The notes under the pieces are model-generated. The model saw nothing but the letters and a program-made list of their open reading frames with translations, had not been told where the DNA came from and ran no database searches. Shown piece by piece: positions 24,849 to 32,619 of a stretch of DNA of 64,000 bases. The stretch's first letter is position 1. Each line of letters starts with the position of its first letter. A program made the translations under genes and the position numbers. The stretch spans positions 45,214 through 109,213 of the forward strand of contig JBILHS010000003.1 in NCBI GenBank assembly GCA_044350425.1, read 5' to 3'. The DNA comes from M3007 sp044350425 (lineage in GTDB: Bacteria; Bacteroidota; Bacteroidia; Chitinophagales; Saprospiraceae).

Positions 24849-27290
24849 TTGAAAGTGATGCTAGCAAAAATGGCCAAAATTGAAAATACGAATAAAAGGA
24901 TCGAAGCCTTGAAAATCTTCCCCATGACACTTATTCGGGTGGGTGGGTTGCCTTTGAGTACATGGGAACCGCTTGCTTGTGGTATACCAGATTGGGGCAT
25001 ACTGCAAAAGAATGATCAAGATTCTGTGGTTCAACTGCTCGAAGCTTTCGATCAGGCACTGATTGTTTTGATGGAATCTCCTTTGCGCACGGAAGTGTAT
25101 AATGCCCGAAAATCGTTTTTTCAACGTCGGAAAATGCCAGCTGCAGCCTTTGATGAGCGCATCCGGCCAGAAAAACAACTGGATCAACTATATCAAAGCC
25201 TTTCCAATAGACATCGTATTCTGGAGGAGAGGGTCACTGCAGCGCGATATTTTGAAACAAACCTTGCCCTAAACTTTAGCCAGTTACAATCCCTGGGTCA
25301 AGATGAAATTCTGTGCAGGGCACTGCTTTTTACCAGCCATGACCTGTTGGCAAGTCTACCAGGATTTGTTGAAAAACCAGTCGAACAACTGGATAAAAAA
25401 GACCGCCGAACAGCATTTTCCCTGTTACAATATCTTTCCAGGGCAGTATTTAAGACCTCTCCATTGAGTCGATTCACGACCGTGCAGGTTAAGGCTCTAA
25501 ATGCTATTCAGGCAGCCCCGGATGGGATAGAGGATTGGTTGGGCGCAAAATATCAGGTGACCCCTAATGTGGCGATTCTGCCCGCTATTTATGCCGTTTT
25601 ACTTCGGGAGCCAGCATTTTTTCAATCGCTGCGTGTTATGCTAAATCCATGTGTTTCATCCGAATTATCTTCTGCGCGTACCTGGCTTTATTTTGATGGA
25701 GAACAGGAAGCTTTTCAAAAAATTGGATCAGATCCTGTTGTGGAATATGTGGTTCAAGTGCTTTTAGAAAACCAGCGTAACCTTCCCTTCAAAGAATTGA
25801 TGCAACTACTCGAAGGGGAGGTGGATGCTTCCTCCGAACAGGTAAAGGATCTACTTTTTAGATTGATTGATATTGGACTGCTTGAATGGCAGCTTCCGGA
25901 ACGAGGCCTTTCTCCGGGCTGGTGTGGTGGGCTTTACAACTATTTAGGGTACTTGCCTTCTTCTCAAGTATTGACAGAGGCGGCTTACCTGTTGCAATGG
26001 ATGCGGACAGCAGCTAGAACGATGTCGTTCCAGTCTATTCACGAAGCACAGACCCTTCAGCAGGAAACCCTTCATGCCTTGAAATCTTTTCTTGAAAAGC
26101 ATGGCGAAGAGATGCCTGCAATGCCTCCGGAACAGATTTTTTTTGAAGATGTGATGCAGGAGCATCCATTTGAGCTTCCTAATGGAGTGATAGAAGATCT
26201 GACCGGCCAATTGGCCCAATGCTGGAAGCTACATGGCGTCGGTGTGATCCCTCCTTTTCGCGCTCGGTTATATGCTTTTGCAGTAAAGTTTTTGAATGGC
26301 AAGGAACGTGTCGATTTTTTGGAATTCAGTCGGAGCTTTTTGGAGGATCGCCTTAAGGAAACCAATAGCCTTCCATTGGGGTCAGATGATGCAAGCGCTT
26401 CGGGTTTAAATTTGTCCCAATTATTACCTCCAGGCGGTAAAGTGGGGGCATTGCTTCAGATACATCAGGAAAACGGCACTTATAAAGCCATAGTGAATGC
26501 AATGTATCCGGGTGCTGGGAAATTATTTGCCAGGTGGCTTCCCCTTTTTCCCGCAGCAGTTTCAGAACAGATCAAAATCTGGCATCAACCCGATTCTGCC
26601 TTGGTGATTGATTTTCCGTGGCAAGGCTGGTCAAACGCAAATTTCCAACCAATCCTTTCCAGCGTTTCTTTGGCAGTGCCAGATGCGCGGGTGGGGCATT
26701 TGCCCGGAGGACGAGAAATTCTGTTGGCTGATGTTACCGTCGGAATTGACGCACATGGATACCCACAACTCTTTGAAAAACAAAGCAATCAACCCATTCT
26801 CTTTTCAGACCTGGGATTGGAAGCTCCCGACACGCGTCCTCCGGTGATCCAGGTGCTTTGGCATGTGGGGGTACCTTTTATATCTTCAGACGTCTTATTG
26901 GCCGGAGCGCTTAAAAGCGTATCTGAAAATGGCATCCGTCGACGGAATCGCCTTGAATACCAATCATTGGTATTGTCCCGTGCGGCCTGGGAGTTTCCTC
27001 AGGAGGTTTGGTCAAAATTGTTTTCCGTTGGCGAGTCACAGGCGGAACGAGTTGGCTTAGCGGTTGCTACCCTGAGGTCTCTGGGGATTCCACGTCAATT
27101 CTTTGGTCAGTTTGTCGGATTCCGGGAAAAACCACAATATTTTGACCTGGAAACTCCGATTTCCATGCTATTATTAGAGAAAAATCTGCGGAACGGATCC
27201 GGGAATTTACGCTTGACTGAAATGCTGCCAACTCCCGATCAATGGTTGGGAGATAGGGTAGGGGAGTTTGTGGTGGAGTTTTTAGTTTAA
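24849..27290 (+). CDS. Stand-alone LanB-type peptide glutamylation/PEARL-like enzyme
   Basis: Up to 813 aa. The family start is uncertain: M26 at 24924 gives MTLIRVGGLPLSTWEPL, the usual LanB N-terminus; M8 at 24870 is also possible. Matching LanB N-domain marks are LIRVGGLP, ESPLRTEVYNARKSF (about 76-90), AVFKTSPLSRFTTVQV (about 199-214), HLPGG...LADVTVGID and the end LTEMLPTPDQW. In lantibiotic dehydratases this domain transfers glutamate from tRNA to Ser/Thr of a precursor peptide. The downstream elimination domain (SpaB C-terminal type) is missing, as in PEARLs, which extend peptides with tRNA-bound amino acids. No precursor peptide gene was found nearby. Ends 4 bp from the convergent parB. 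Confidence 0.72.
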   Translation: MKVMLAKMAKIENTNKRIEALKIFPMTLIRVGGLPLSTWEPLACGIPDWGILQKNDQDSVVQLLEAFDQALIVLMESPLRTEVYNARKSFFQRRKMPAAAFDERIRPEKQLDQLYQSLSNRHRILEERVTAARYFETNLALNFSQLQSLGQDEILCRALLFTSHDLLASLPGFVEKPVEQLDKKDRRTAFSLLQYLSRAVFKTSPLSRFTTVQVKALNAIQAAPDGIEDWLGAKYQVTPNVAILPAIYAVLLREPAFFQSLRVMLNPCVSSELSSARTWLYFDGEQEAFQKIGSDPVVEYVVQVLLENQRNLPFKELMQLLEGEVDASSEQVKDLLFRLIDIGLLEWQLPERGLSPGWCGGLYNYLGYLPSSQVLTEAAYLLQWMRTAARTMSFQSIHEAQTLQQETLHALKSFLEKHGEEMPAMPPEQIFFEDVMQEHPFELPNGVIEDLTGQLAQCWKLHGVGVIPPFRARLYAFAVKFLNGKERVDFLEFSRSFLEDRLKETNSLPLGSDDASASGLNLSQLLPPGGKVGALLQIHQENGTYKAIVNAMYPGAGKLFARWLPLFPAAVSEQIKIWHQPDSALVIDFPWQGWSNANFQPILSSVSLAVPDARVGHLPGGREILLADVTVGIDAHGYPQLFEKQSNQPILFSDLGLEAPDTRPPVIQVLWHVGVPFISSDVLLAGALKSVSENGIRRRNRLEYQSLVLSRAAWEFPQEVWSKLFSVGESQAERVGLAVATLRSLGIPRQFFGQFVGFREKPQYFDLETPISMLLLEKNLRNGSGNLRLTEMLPTPDQWLGDRVGEFVVEFLV

Positions 27291-27294
27291 GCGC

Positions 27295-28197
27295 TTATTG
27301 CTCAATCAGTTCAATCAGCCGATTAAGATCAGCATCCGAGTCAAACTTAACGATCAGTTGTCCTTTGCCTTTGTCATCCCGCTTGAGGTCCACCTTTGTG
27401 CCAAAGAAGGAGCGAAACTGATCTTGAATATTGCGCAGGTTTTCGTTTAGGGCTTTTTTAGGTTTGGCCTGTTCACCTTTCCGGCTTTCCTGATAACTGG
27501 CTATCAAAGCTTCTACGGCTCGAACAGACAGGTCCTCTGATATGATTTTTTGATATACTGAGTTTCGGATAGCGTAATCGTCAACCCCTGCCAGCGCACG
27601 GGCATGACCCATAGAGATTTTACCTTCTACAATTCCCTGCTTGATATCAGGATCACTTTCGAAACGCAGTAATCGCAGGTAATTGGTGATGGTGCTTCGT
27701 TGCTTGCCCACCCGGTCTGAAAGATTTTCGTGGGTGAGCTTGAACTCTTCGGCCAGACGACCATAAGAGACGGCGATCTCCCAGGCGTTTAGATCTTCTC
27801 GCTGAATATTTTCAATGAGGGCCATTTCCAGCAGTTCCTGGTCATTGGCCAGGCGCACATAAGCAGGCATTTCTTTCAGACCCGCTAACTGACTGGCACG
27901 GAATCGACGCTCACCGGAAATGATCTGGTATTCCTTGTCATGCAACCTACGAACCGTAATAGGCTGTATGATACCATGCGCACGAATACTGGCGGCAAGC
28001 TCCTCAAGGGATTCCTTACTAAAGCTTTTGCGGGGCTGTCCGGCATTGGTCTTAATATGTGAGATAGGAAGCTGTGCGACCGTAGTGGCCAGTTCGCGTA
28101 CCACCTGTTCAGGGTTTTCCTGCACCGCTTTTTCCAGTTGCTTAGGATTGCCTAGCAATGCTTTAATGCCGCCTGTATTGAATTTTGCCTTTGCCAT
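27295..28197 (-). CDS. parB: Chromosome partitioning protein ParB
   Basis: 300 aa. The N-terminal ParB/Spo0J nuclease-like CTP-binding domain includes AGQPRKSFSKESLEELAASIRAHGIIQPITVRR and the GERRFRAS motif. The central helix-turn-helix (ENLSDRVGKQRSTITNYLRLL) reads parS, and the C-terminal dimerisation segment is at the end. It works with ParA to segregate the origin region. The order parA-parB on the minus strand, separated by a repeat-filled 135-bp gap, is typical apart from the repeat. Confidence 0.96.
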   Translation of the reverse strand: MAKAKFNTGGIKALLGNPKQLEKAVQENPEQVVRELATTVAQLPISHIKTNAGQPRKSFSKESLEELAASIRAHGIIQPITVRRLHDKEYQIISGERRFRASQLAGLKEMPAYVRLANDQELLEMALIENIQREDLNAWEIAVSYGRLAEEFKLTHENLSDRVGKQRSTITNYLRLLRFESDPDIKQGIVEGKISMGHARALAGVDDYAIRNSVYQKIISEDLSVRAVEALIASYQESRKGEQAKPKKALNENLRNIQDQFRSFFGTKVDLKRDDKGKGQLIVKFDSDADLNRLIELIEQ

Positions 28198-28199
28198 TT

Positions 28200-28331
28200 T
28201 GTTAAATGTGGTCAGTTTTTTGAATGTGGTTCATGTGGACAATTTGTTAAACGTGGCCAATTTTTTAATGAGGTCAATGTGGGCTCAACACATTGGCCAC
28301 ATTGACCACATTAATAAATTGACCACATTCA
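28200..28331. repeat. Intergenic phrase repeat, TGACCACATT family (parB-parA gap)
   Basis: Left words: AATGTGGTCAG, AATGTGGTTCATGTGGACAA, GTGGCCAA, AATGAGGTCAATGTGG. Right words: CATTGGCCACATTGACCACATT and AAATTGACCACATTC. The halves are inverted, so the transcript can fold. It is the same family as in the rpsM-rpsK and rpsK-rpsD gaps 24 kb away. Confidence 0.8.
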
Positions 28332-28332
28332 A

Positions 28333-29094
28333 CTAGTTTCTTCTCAGGAATTCTTCGGCCAGGTTAAAGAAGTTGACTGCGCCTTTGCTGTTTACATCAT
28401 AAAGGGCTACCGGTGTGTGAGACATCGGGGCTTCTGCCACCCGGCTATTGCGGTGGATGATGGTTTCAAAAACATAATCTGTAGCACTGTTGCGCACTTC
28501 CTCCACAATGGCATTGGCCAATCGAAGACGACCATCATACATGGAGATCAATAGACCTTCTACCTGAAGATTGGGGTTAAAGCCCTGACGGATCAAGTCG
28601 ATGGTGTTTTTTAGCTTCGCCAGACCTTCGAAAGAGAACATCTCGCATTGTACCGGGATCAGTACAGTGTCCGCTGCGACCAGGGCATTTACAGTAATTA
28701 GGCCGAGGGAAGGCAGGCAATCAATGAAAATATAATCAAAATCATTGCGAAGTTCGCCGACTACCCCCCGCAGGATGTATTCGCGATTTGGTTTGTTGAC
28801 CAGCTCTATCTCTGCACCTACCAGATCAATGTTGGAAGGAAGGAGAAAAAGGTTTGGAGTATCTGTTTGGATGATCGCTTCCCGTGGATTGGTACCATGA
28901 ACCAGACAGTCATAAAGGCTGATGAATTCATTGGTATCGGCCTGGCCAACGCCGGAAGATGCGTTTGCCTGAGGGTCAGCATCTATCAGAAGTACTCTCT
29001 TTTCCAGAATGGCGAGTGAGGCGGCGAGATTGATCGCGGTGGTGGTTTTGCCCACGCCACCTTTCTGGTTGGCAATGGTGATTACTTTGCCCAT
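28333..29094 (-). CDS. parA: Chromosome partitioning ATPase ParA
   Basis: 253 aa from ATG at 29094 (MGKVITIANQKGGVGKTTTAINLAASLA). The deviant Walker A KGGVGKTTT, Walker A' (VLLIDADPQANAS) and Walker B-like YIFIDCLPSLGLIT identify a ParA/Soj ATPase. An upstream in-frame ATG at 29307 would add 71 low-quality residues and is rejected. A TACCTTTG box lies at 29150-29157, giving a roughly 50-nt leader. Cooperates with ParB. Confidence 0.96.
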   Translation of the reverse strand: MGKVITIANQKGGVGKTTTAINLAASLAILEKRVLLIDADPQANASSGVGQADTNEFISLYDCLVHGTNPREAIIQTDTPNLFLLPSNIDLVGAEIELVNKPNREYILRGVVGELRNDFDYIFIDCLPSLGLITVNALVAADTVLIPVQCEMFSFEGLAKLKNTIDLIRQGFNPNLQVEGLLISMYDGRLRLANAIVEEVRNSATDYVFETIIHRNSRVAEAPMSHTPVALYDVNSKGAVNFFNLAEEFLRRN

Positions 29095-29149
29095 GTCTTT
29101 TAGCATGATATTCGAGCGTTTTGTTTCGCACCTTGTGGCGCAACGGCGG

Positions 29150-29157
29150 CAAAGGTA
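29150..29157 (-). promoter_or_regulatory. -7 box upstream of parA (TACCTTTG)
   Basis: Perfect TAnnTTTG match on the minus strand, 55 bp before the chosen parA start, which supports that start over the longer reading frame. Confidence 0.5.
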
Positions 29158-29314
29158 GTCGGGCGTGAAACGGTGCGTGGAACAATAGCCCCAGAAGTTA
29201 TCCCCGTTTTTTCCACAGGTTGCCAACATAGTTGCCTGGGGACGCGCCAAGGCCCTATCGTGGTTATTATTAGAATGATTGGGCCCTCCTATTCTTCTGA
29301 TAATCACAATATTC

Positions 29315-29322
29315 TACCTTTG
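29315..29322 (+). promoter_or_regulatory. -7 box upstream of the HD-PycTM gene (TACCTTTG)
   Basis: Perfect TAnnTTTG match 18 bp before the ATG at 29341. It supports the choice of that start codon, since an earlier start at 29173 would lie upstream of the promoter. Confidence 0.5.
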
Positions 29323-29340
29323 CCCTTACAACTAAAAAAC

Positions 29341-30606
29341 ATGACGCCTACAGAGCAACTGCTAAATGAGGTTGAAGCGCATATCACTGAGTTTTTTGCG
29401 CAAAATATCTCGTCCGAATATGTTTTCCACGATTTAGGTCATACGATCCAAACGGTGGCTGCCGCAAAGATCATTGGTGAAGGATTTCACCTAGGCTCAC
29501 AGGATATGCTGATCTTGATGTTAGCAACCTGGTTTCATGATACAGGTTATGCACAGGGCCCCGCTGATCATGAAGAAAGGAGTGGCCAGAATGCAGCAGC
29601 ATTTTTGGAAGGGAAAATATCTGCAGAACAGATAAGTCAGGTTTTGACCAGCATCAGGGCAACTAAGGTGCCCCAAAAGCCAGAAACCTTGCTTGGCCAA
29701 ATCATTGGGGACGCAGATCTAAGCCATTTGGGCATGGAAATTTACTGGGATCGGACCAGTCGCTTCCGTCAGGAGTTGGTGCTCACCCGCAAAAATGTAA
29801 TGAGCGATCAGGAATGGGTTGATTTCGAACTCAATTTCATGTATACTCATGAGTATCATACAGCGGTTGCCCAGGAGCTTTTTAACAAGCGCAAAGGGAA
29901 GCATATTCAACAATTGCTGAAACAAAAACGCCGGCTTAATCCGGAGTTATCTCTAAGCATTGATGAATTAAGTCTACTCGATGAAAAAGAGAAAGCCGGT
30001 AACCTACGGAAGGTCTTGAAAGAAAATGAAAACGATATAAAGTCCTCGCGTATGGGGCGAGGGGTTGAGACGATGTATCGGACCACCTATCGTACGCACA
30101 CCAACCTAAGCTCTTTGGCCGACAGCAAGGCGAATCAGATGATTTCGTTAAATGCCATCGTAATTTCAATCCTGGCTTCCACGCTTCTTCCCAAATTACA
30201 ATCTAATAAGGAACTCGCGATCCCTACCATTATTTTGCTTTTGACCTGCCTATTATCCATGGTTTTTGCCACTTTATCCACTCGCCCCAAGGTGACTGAA
30301 GGTAAGGTGACCCGGGATGCAATAAAGCAACGAAAAGCCAATTTGTTGTTTTTTGGCAACTTTTACAACATGTCTCTGGACGATTTTCAGTGGGGCGTGA
30401 ACGAAATGCTCACCGATTCAGATTATTTATACAGCTCAATGAGTAGGGACTTGTATTATCTGGGTATCGTTTTGGCTAAAAAATTCCGCTACCTGAGTTT
30501 CTGTTATAATATTTTCATGTACGGAATCATCGTTTCGGTCCTCAGTTTCGTTCTAGCATTTGTTTTGCAACACGATTTCAACCCTTTGTTTTTTCAAAAA
30601 GGGTAA
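29341..30606 (+). CDS. HD-domain phosphohydrolase fused to a Pycsar effector-type membrane domain
   Basis: 421 aa from ATG 29341. Residues about 25-190 form an HD domain: FHDLGHT (30-36), WFHDTGY (65-71; His66-Asp67), DHEERSG (76-82), IGDADLSHLG. HD domains hydrolyse phosphate esters of nucleotides, including cyclic ones. The C-terminal 180 residues match the Pycsar effector transmembrane (PycTM) family: RTHTNLSSLADSKANQMISLNAIVIS, then helices, then SRDLYYLGIVLAKKFRYL and a final membrane helix. PycTM proteins are effectors that damage the membrane when a cyclic nucleotide is sensed. No pyrimidine cyclase gene is near, so a complete Pycsar system is not shown here. Confidence 0.82.
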   Translation: MTPTEQLLNEVEAHITEFFAQNISSEYVFHDLGHTIQTVAAAKIIGEGFHLGSQDMLILMLATWFHDTGYAQGPADHEERSGQNAAAFLEGKISAEQISQVLTSIRATKVPQKPETLLGQIIGDADLSHLGMEIYWDRTSRFRQELVLTRKNVMSDQEWVDFELNFMYTHEYHTAVAQELFNKRKGKHIQQLLKQKRRLNPELSLSIDELSLLDEKEKAGNLRKVLKENENDIKSSRMGRGVETMYRTTYRTHTNLSSLADSKANQMISLNAIVISILASTLLPKLQSNKELAIPTIILLLTCLLSMVFATLSTRPKVTEGKVTRDAIKQRKANLLFFGNFYNMSLDDFQWGVNEMLTDSDYLYSSMSRDLYYLGIVLAKKFRYLSFCYNIFMYGIIVSVLSFVLAFVLQHDFNPLFFQKG

Positions 30607-30661
30607 ACCTTTCGTAAGCCACCCAATTTATTTTTCAAAAGTCAACGCTTATTAATCTATT

Positions 30662-31372
30662 TTGGCCAGATCAATTGTAATCATACCGACTTACAACGAA
30701 AAAGAAAACGTTGAAGCCATCGTACGGGCCGCACTGGCTCAGTCCGATGACTTTCATGTACTCATCGTGGACGATGGTTCTCCGGATGGTACCGGACAGA
30801 TCGTAAGCGATCTGCAAGCCCACGAGTTTGCAGGCAGGCTTCACTTGCTTGAACGCAGTGGAAAGCTGGGTTTGGGCACTGCCTACATTGCAGGTTTTCG
30901 TTGGGGGCTAGCACGCGACTACGCCTATTTTTTTGAAATGGATGCGGATTTTTCACACAATCCTACCGATTTGCCCAGGCTTCTTGCCAAATGCAGGGAT
31001 GAAGGTGCTGATGTGGCTGTAGGTTCTCGTTATTGTCGGGGGGGGCATGTGGTCAACTGGCCAATGGATCGAATCATACTCTCTCGCGGAGCCTCGATCT
31101 ATACCAGTCTGATTTTATGGATGCCAGTAGCCGACCCTACCGCAGGTTTTATTTGCTACCGCCGGGAAGTATTGGAAGCTATGGACCTGGATAAAATTAA
31201 ATTTATCGGATATGCCTTTCAGATTGAAATGAAATATACGGCTTATCGACTGGGATTCAAGGTGAAGGATGTACCCATTACATTTAAGGACCGCGAAAAG
31301 GGGCAGTCTAAAATGTCCCTGAATATTATCAAGGAAGCCATGTTAGGGGTCTTGCAGATGCGTTGGCGGTAA
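30662..31372 (+). CDS. Polyprenol-phosphate mannosyltransferase-like GT2
   Basis: 236 aa, GT-A fold. Features are SIVIIPTYNEKENVEAIV, VLIVDDGSPDGTG, FEMDADFSHNP (DxD-type metal site) and VAVGSRYCRGG, all typical of dolichol/polyprenol monophosphomannose synthase (DPM1-like). It makes a lipid-linked sugar used by GT-C transferases such as the one at 35669. No ATG is available: the frame opens after a stop at 30653 with ATT or TTG at 30662; TTG is used here. Confidence 0.88.
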   Translation: MARSIVIIPTYNEKENVEAIVRAALAQSDDFHVLIVDDGSPDGTGQIVSDLQAHEFAGRLHLLERSGKLGLGTAYIAGFRWGLARDYAYFFEMDADFSHNPTDLPRLLAKCRDEGADVAVGSRYCRGGHVVNWPMDRIILSRGASIYTSLILWMPVADPTAGFICYRREVLEAMDLDKIKFIGYAFQIEMKYTAYRLGFKVKDVPITFKDREKGQSKMSLNIIKEAMLGVLQMRWR

Positions 31373-31379
31373 ATCTCTT

Positions 31380-32483
31380 TTAACGCTTTAATATCTCCAC
31401 ATCAAAACCCAGTGCCCGAAGTTTTTCCTCGCTTAACTCCTCCAGGTTTTTGATCTCCAGCACCTTACCATCCTTGTTTTTGAAGGTAATAATGATCTCT
31501 TCCCTGTTTTCGACATTCTGTTGAGCGGTCTGCGCCCTGGCCGTCATTTCATCAGCGCGTTGGATGGCGGTGTTCAATTGATCTAATGCGCAACGCTCTT
31601 TTTCCTGTGCCTCCTGAAGTTGACGTTGCATGTCTACGGTCCGTACCAAACTTTCGCTCAGTGTTCTACGCAGTTCTTCTACCTGATTTTTAGCTAAAAG
31701 CACTTCCTGTTCACGGCTTTTTTTCTCTTCTTCAGCATGTTGGACATCCAGTCGTGCTTTCTCTGCTTTTTCAAGACGGGCAATTTCTTCGTTGTTGATA
31801 AGGTTGTTGCAATTGTGCAACGAAAGTAGTTTTTCAAGGCTGACCAGATCAACCGATACTACATAATCAAGCTTGAACTGATCGGTGGTATTATATACTT
31901 CACCCCCCACACTAAACACCAGGCCACTAACATCGGTATTACCCTGAACTTTTTGAAAAGCCCGGGTATAAACGGTGGTTAGTTTTGCAGAACGGACATA
32001 ATAGGTCTTTTGCCTGGTTTCCGGCGCCACATTGGTAGCGGCGCGGCATATTTCTAGGTATGGAATATAATCCTCCGGTAAGAAGGCATAACTTATGTCA
32101 GTCAAAATGATCTCACAGATATTATCTTTTTCAATCTTGGTGGAAGCGATACTATATGCCCCGTTGAATTTGAATTTGGAGTCAATTTTCGAGCTATAAA
32201 TAACATCTGACGTAGTTGTTGTGACCACAGGAGGTTTATCCTGCCGTACAAACCGAGTGAGCACAGAGGTTTTATTCCCATCTACCAGAATCATGGCACC
32301 TACCAGCTGGTCAATTTTATTTACAAAACCAGAGAGGCCTTTGATAAAAGTGCGTTGTTTGTAAGATTCAGGAAGATCGAAACCAACGGTGACCGGACTA
32401 AGTTTAATCTTTCGTGAGGATTGGCCTGAAATAGGCCCGTAAGAAAAGATCAGAAGAAATGCGATAAATAGGCGAGATTGCAT
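31380..32483 (-). CDS. Secreted coiled-coil protein of unknown function
   Basis: 367 aa with a signal peptide (MQSRLFIAFLLIFSYGPISGQ). The first 240 residues are a beta-rich domain (VTVGFDLPESYKQRTFIKGL, AMILVDGNKTSVLTRF). Residues about 245-330 are a charged coiled coil (ARLEKAEKARLDVQ, EKKSREQEVLLAKNQVEEL, QRQLQEAQEKERCA). A short C-terminal domain follows (FKNKDGKVLEIKNLEELSEEKLRALGF). No known family is recognised. Confidence 0.65.
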   Translation of the reverse strand: MQSRLFIAFLLIFSYGPISGQSSRKIKLSPVTVGFDLPESYKQRTFIKGLSGFVNKIDQLVGAMILVDGNKTSVLTRFVRQDKPPVVTTTTSDVIYSSKIDSKFKFNGAYSIASTKIEKDNICEIILTDISYAFLPEDYIPYLEICRAATNVAPETRQKTYYVRSAKLTTVYTRAFQKVQGNTDVSGLVFSVGGEVYNTTDQFKLDYVVSVDLVSLEKLLSLHNCNNLINNEEIARLEKAEKARLDVQHAEEEKKSREQEVLLAKNQVEELRRTLSESLVRTVDMQRQLQEAQEKERCALDQLNTAIQRADEMTARAQTAQQNVENREEIIITFKNKDGKVLEIKNLEELSEEKLRALGFDVEILKR

Positions 32484-32619
32484 GGCGTTAAAAATTTGAC
32501 GCTCCTAACGTTGAAATGTTGTTTTCTGTTATATAAAAGCTGCATGATACACTCAAAAATTGACTGACTTAAATTATACAGCCTGATATGACAGGGATTT
32601 TGAATTTTTGCACCTGCCC

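Noticed and set aside
28333..29307. A longer ParA starting at 29307
   Set aside because: The extra 71 residues lie upstream of the TACCTTTG box and lack similarity to ParA; the conserved GKVITIANQKGG starts at 29094.
29341..30606. A complete Pycsar defence system
   Set aside because: Only an effector-type domain is present; no pyrimidine cyclase gene was found in the window.
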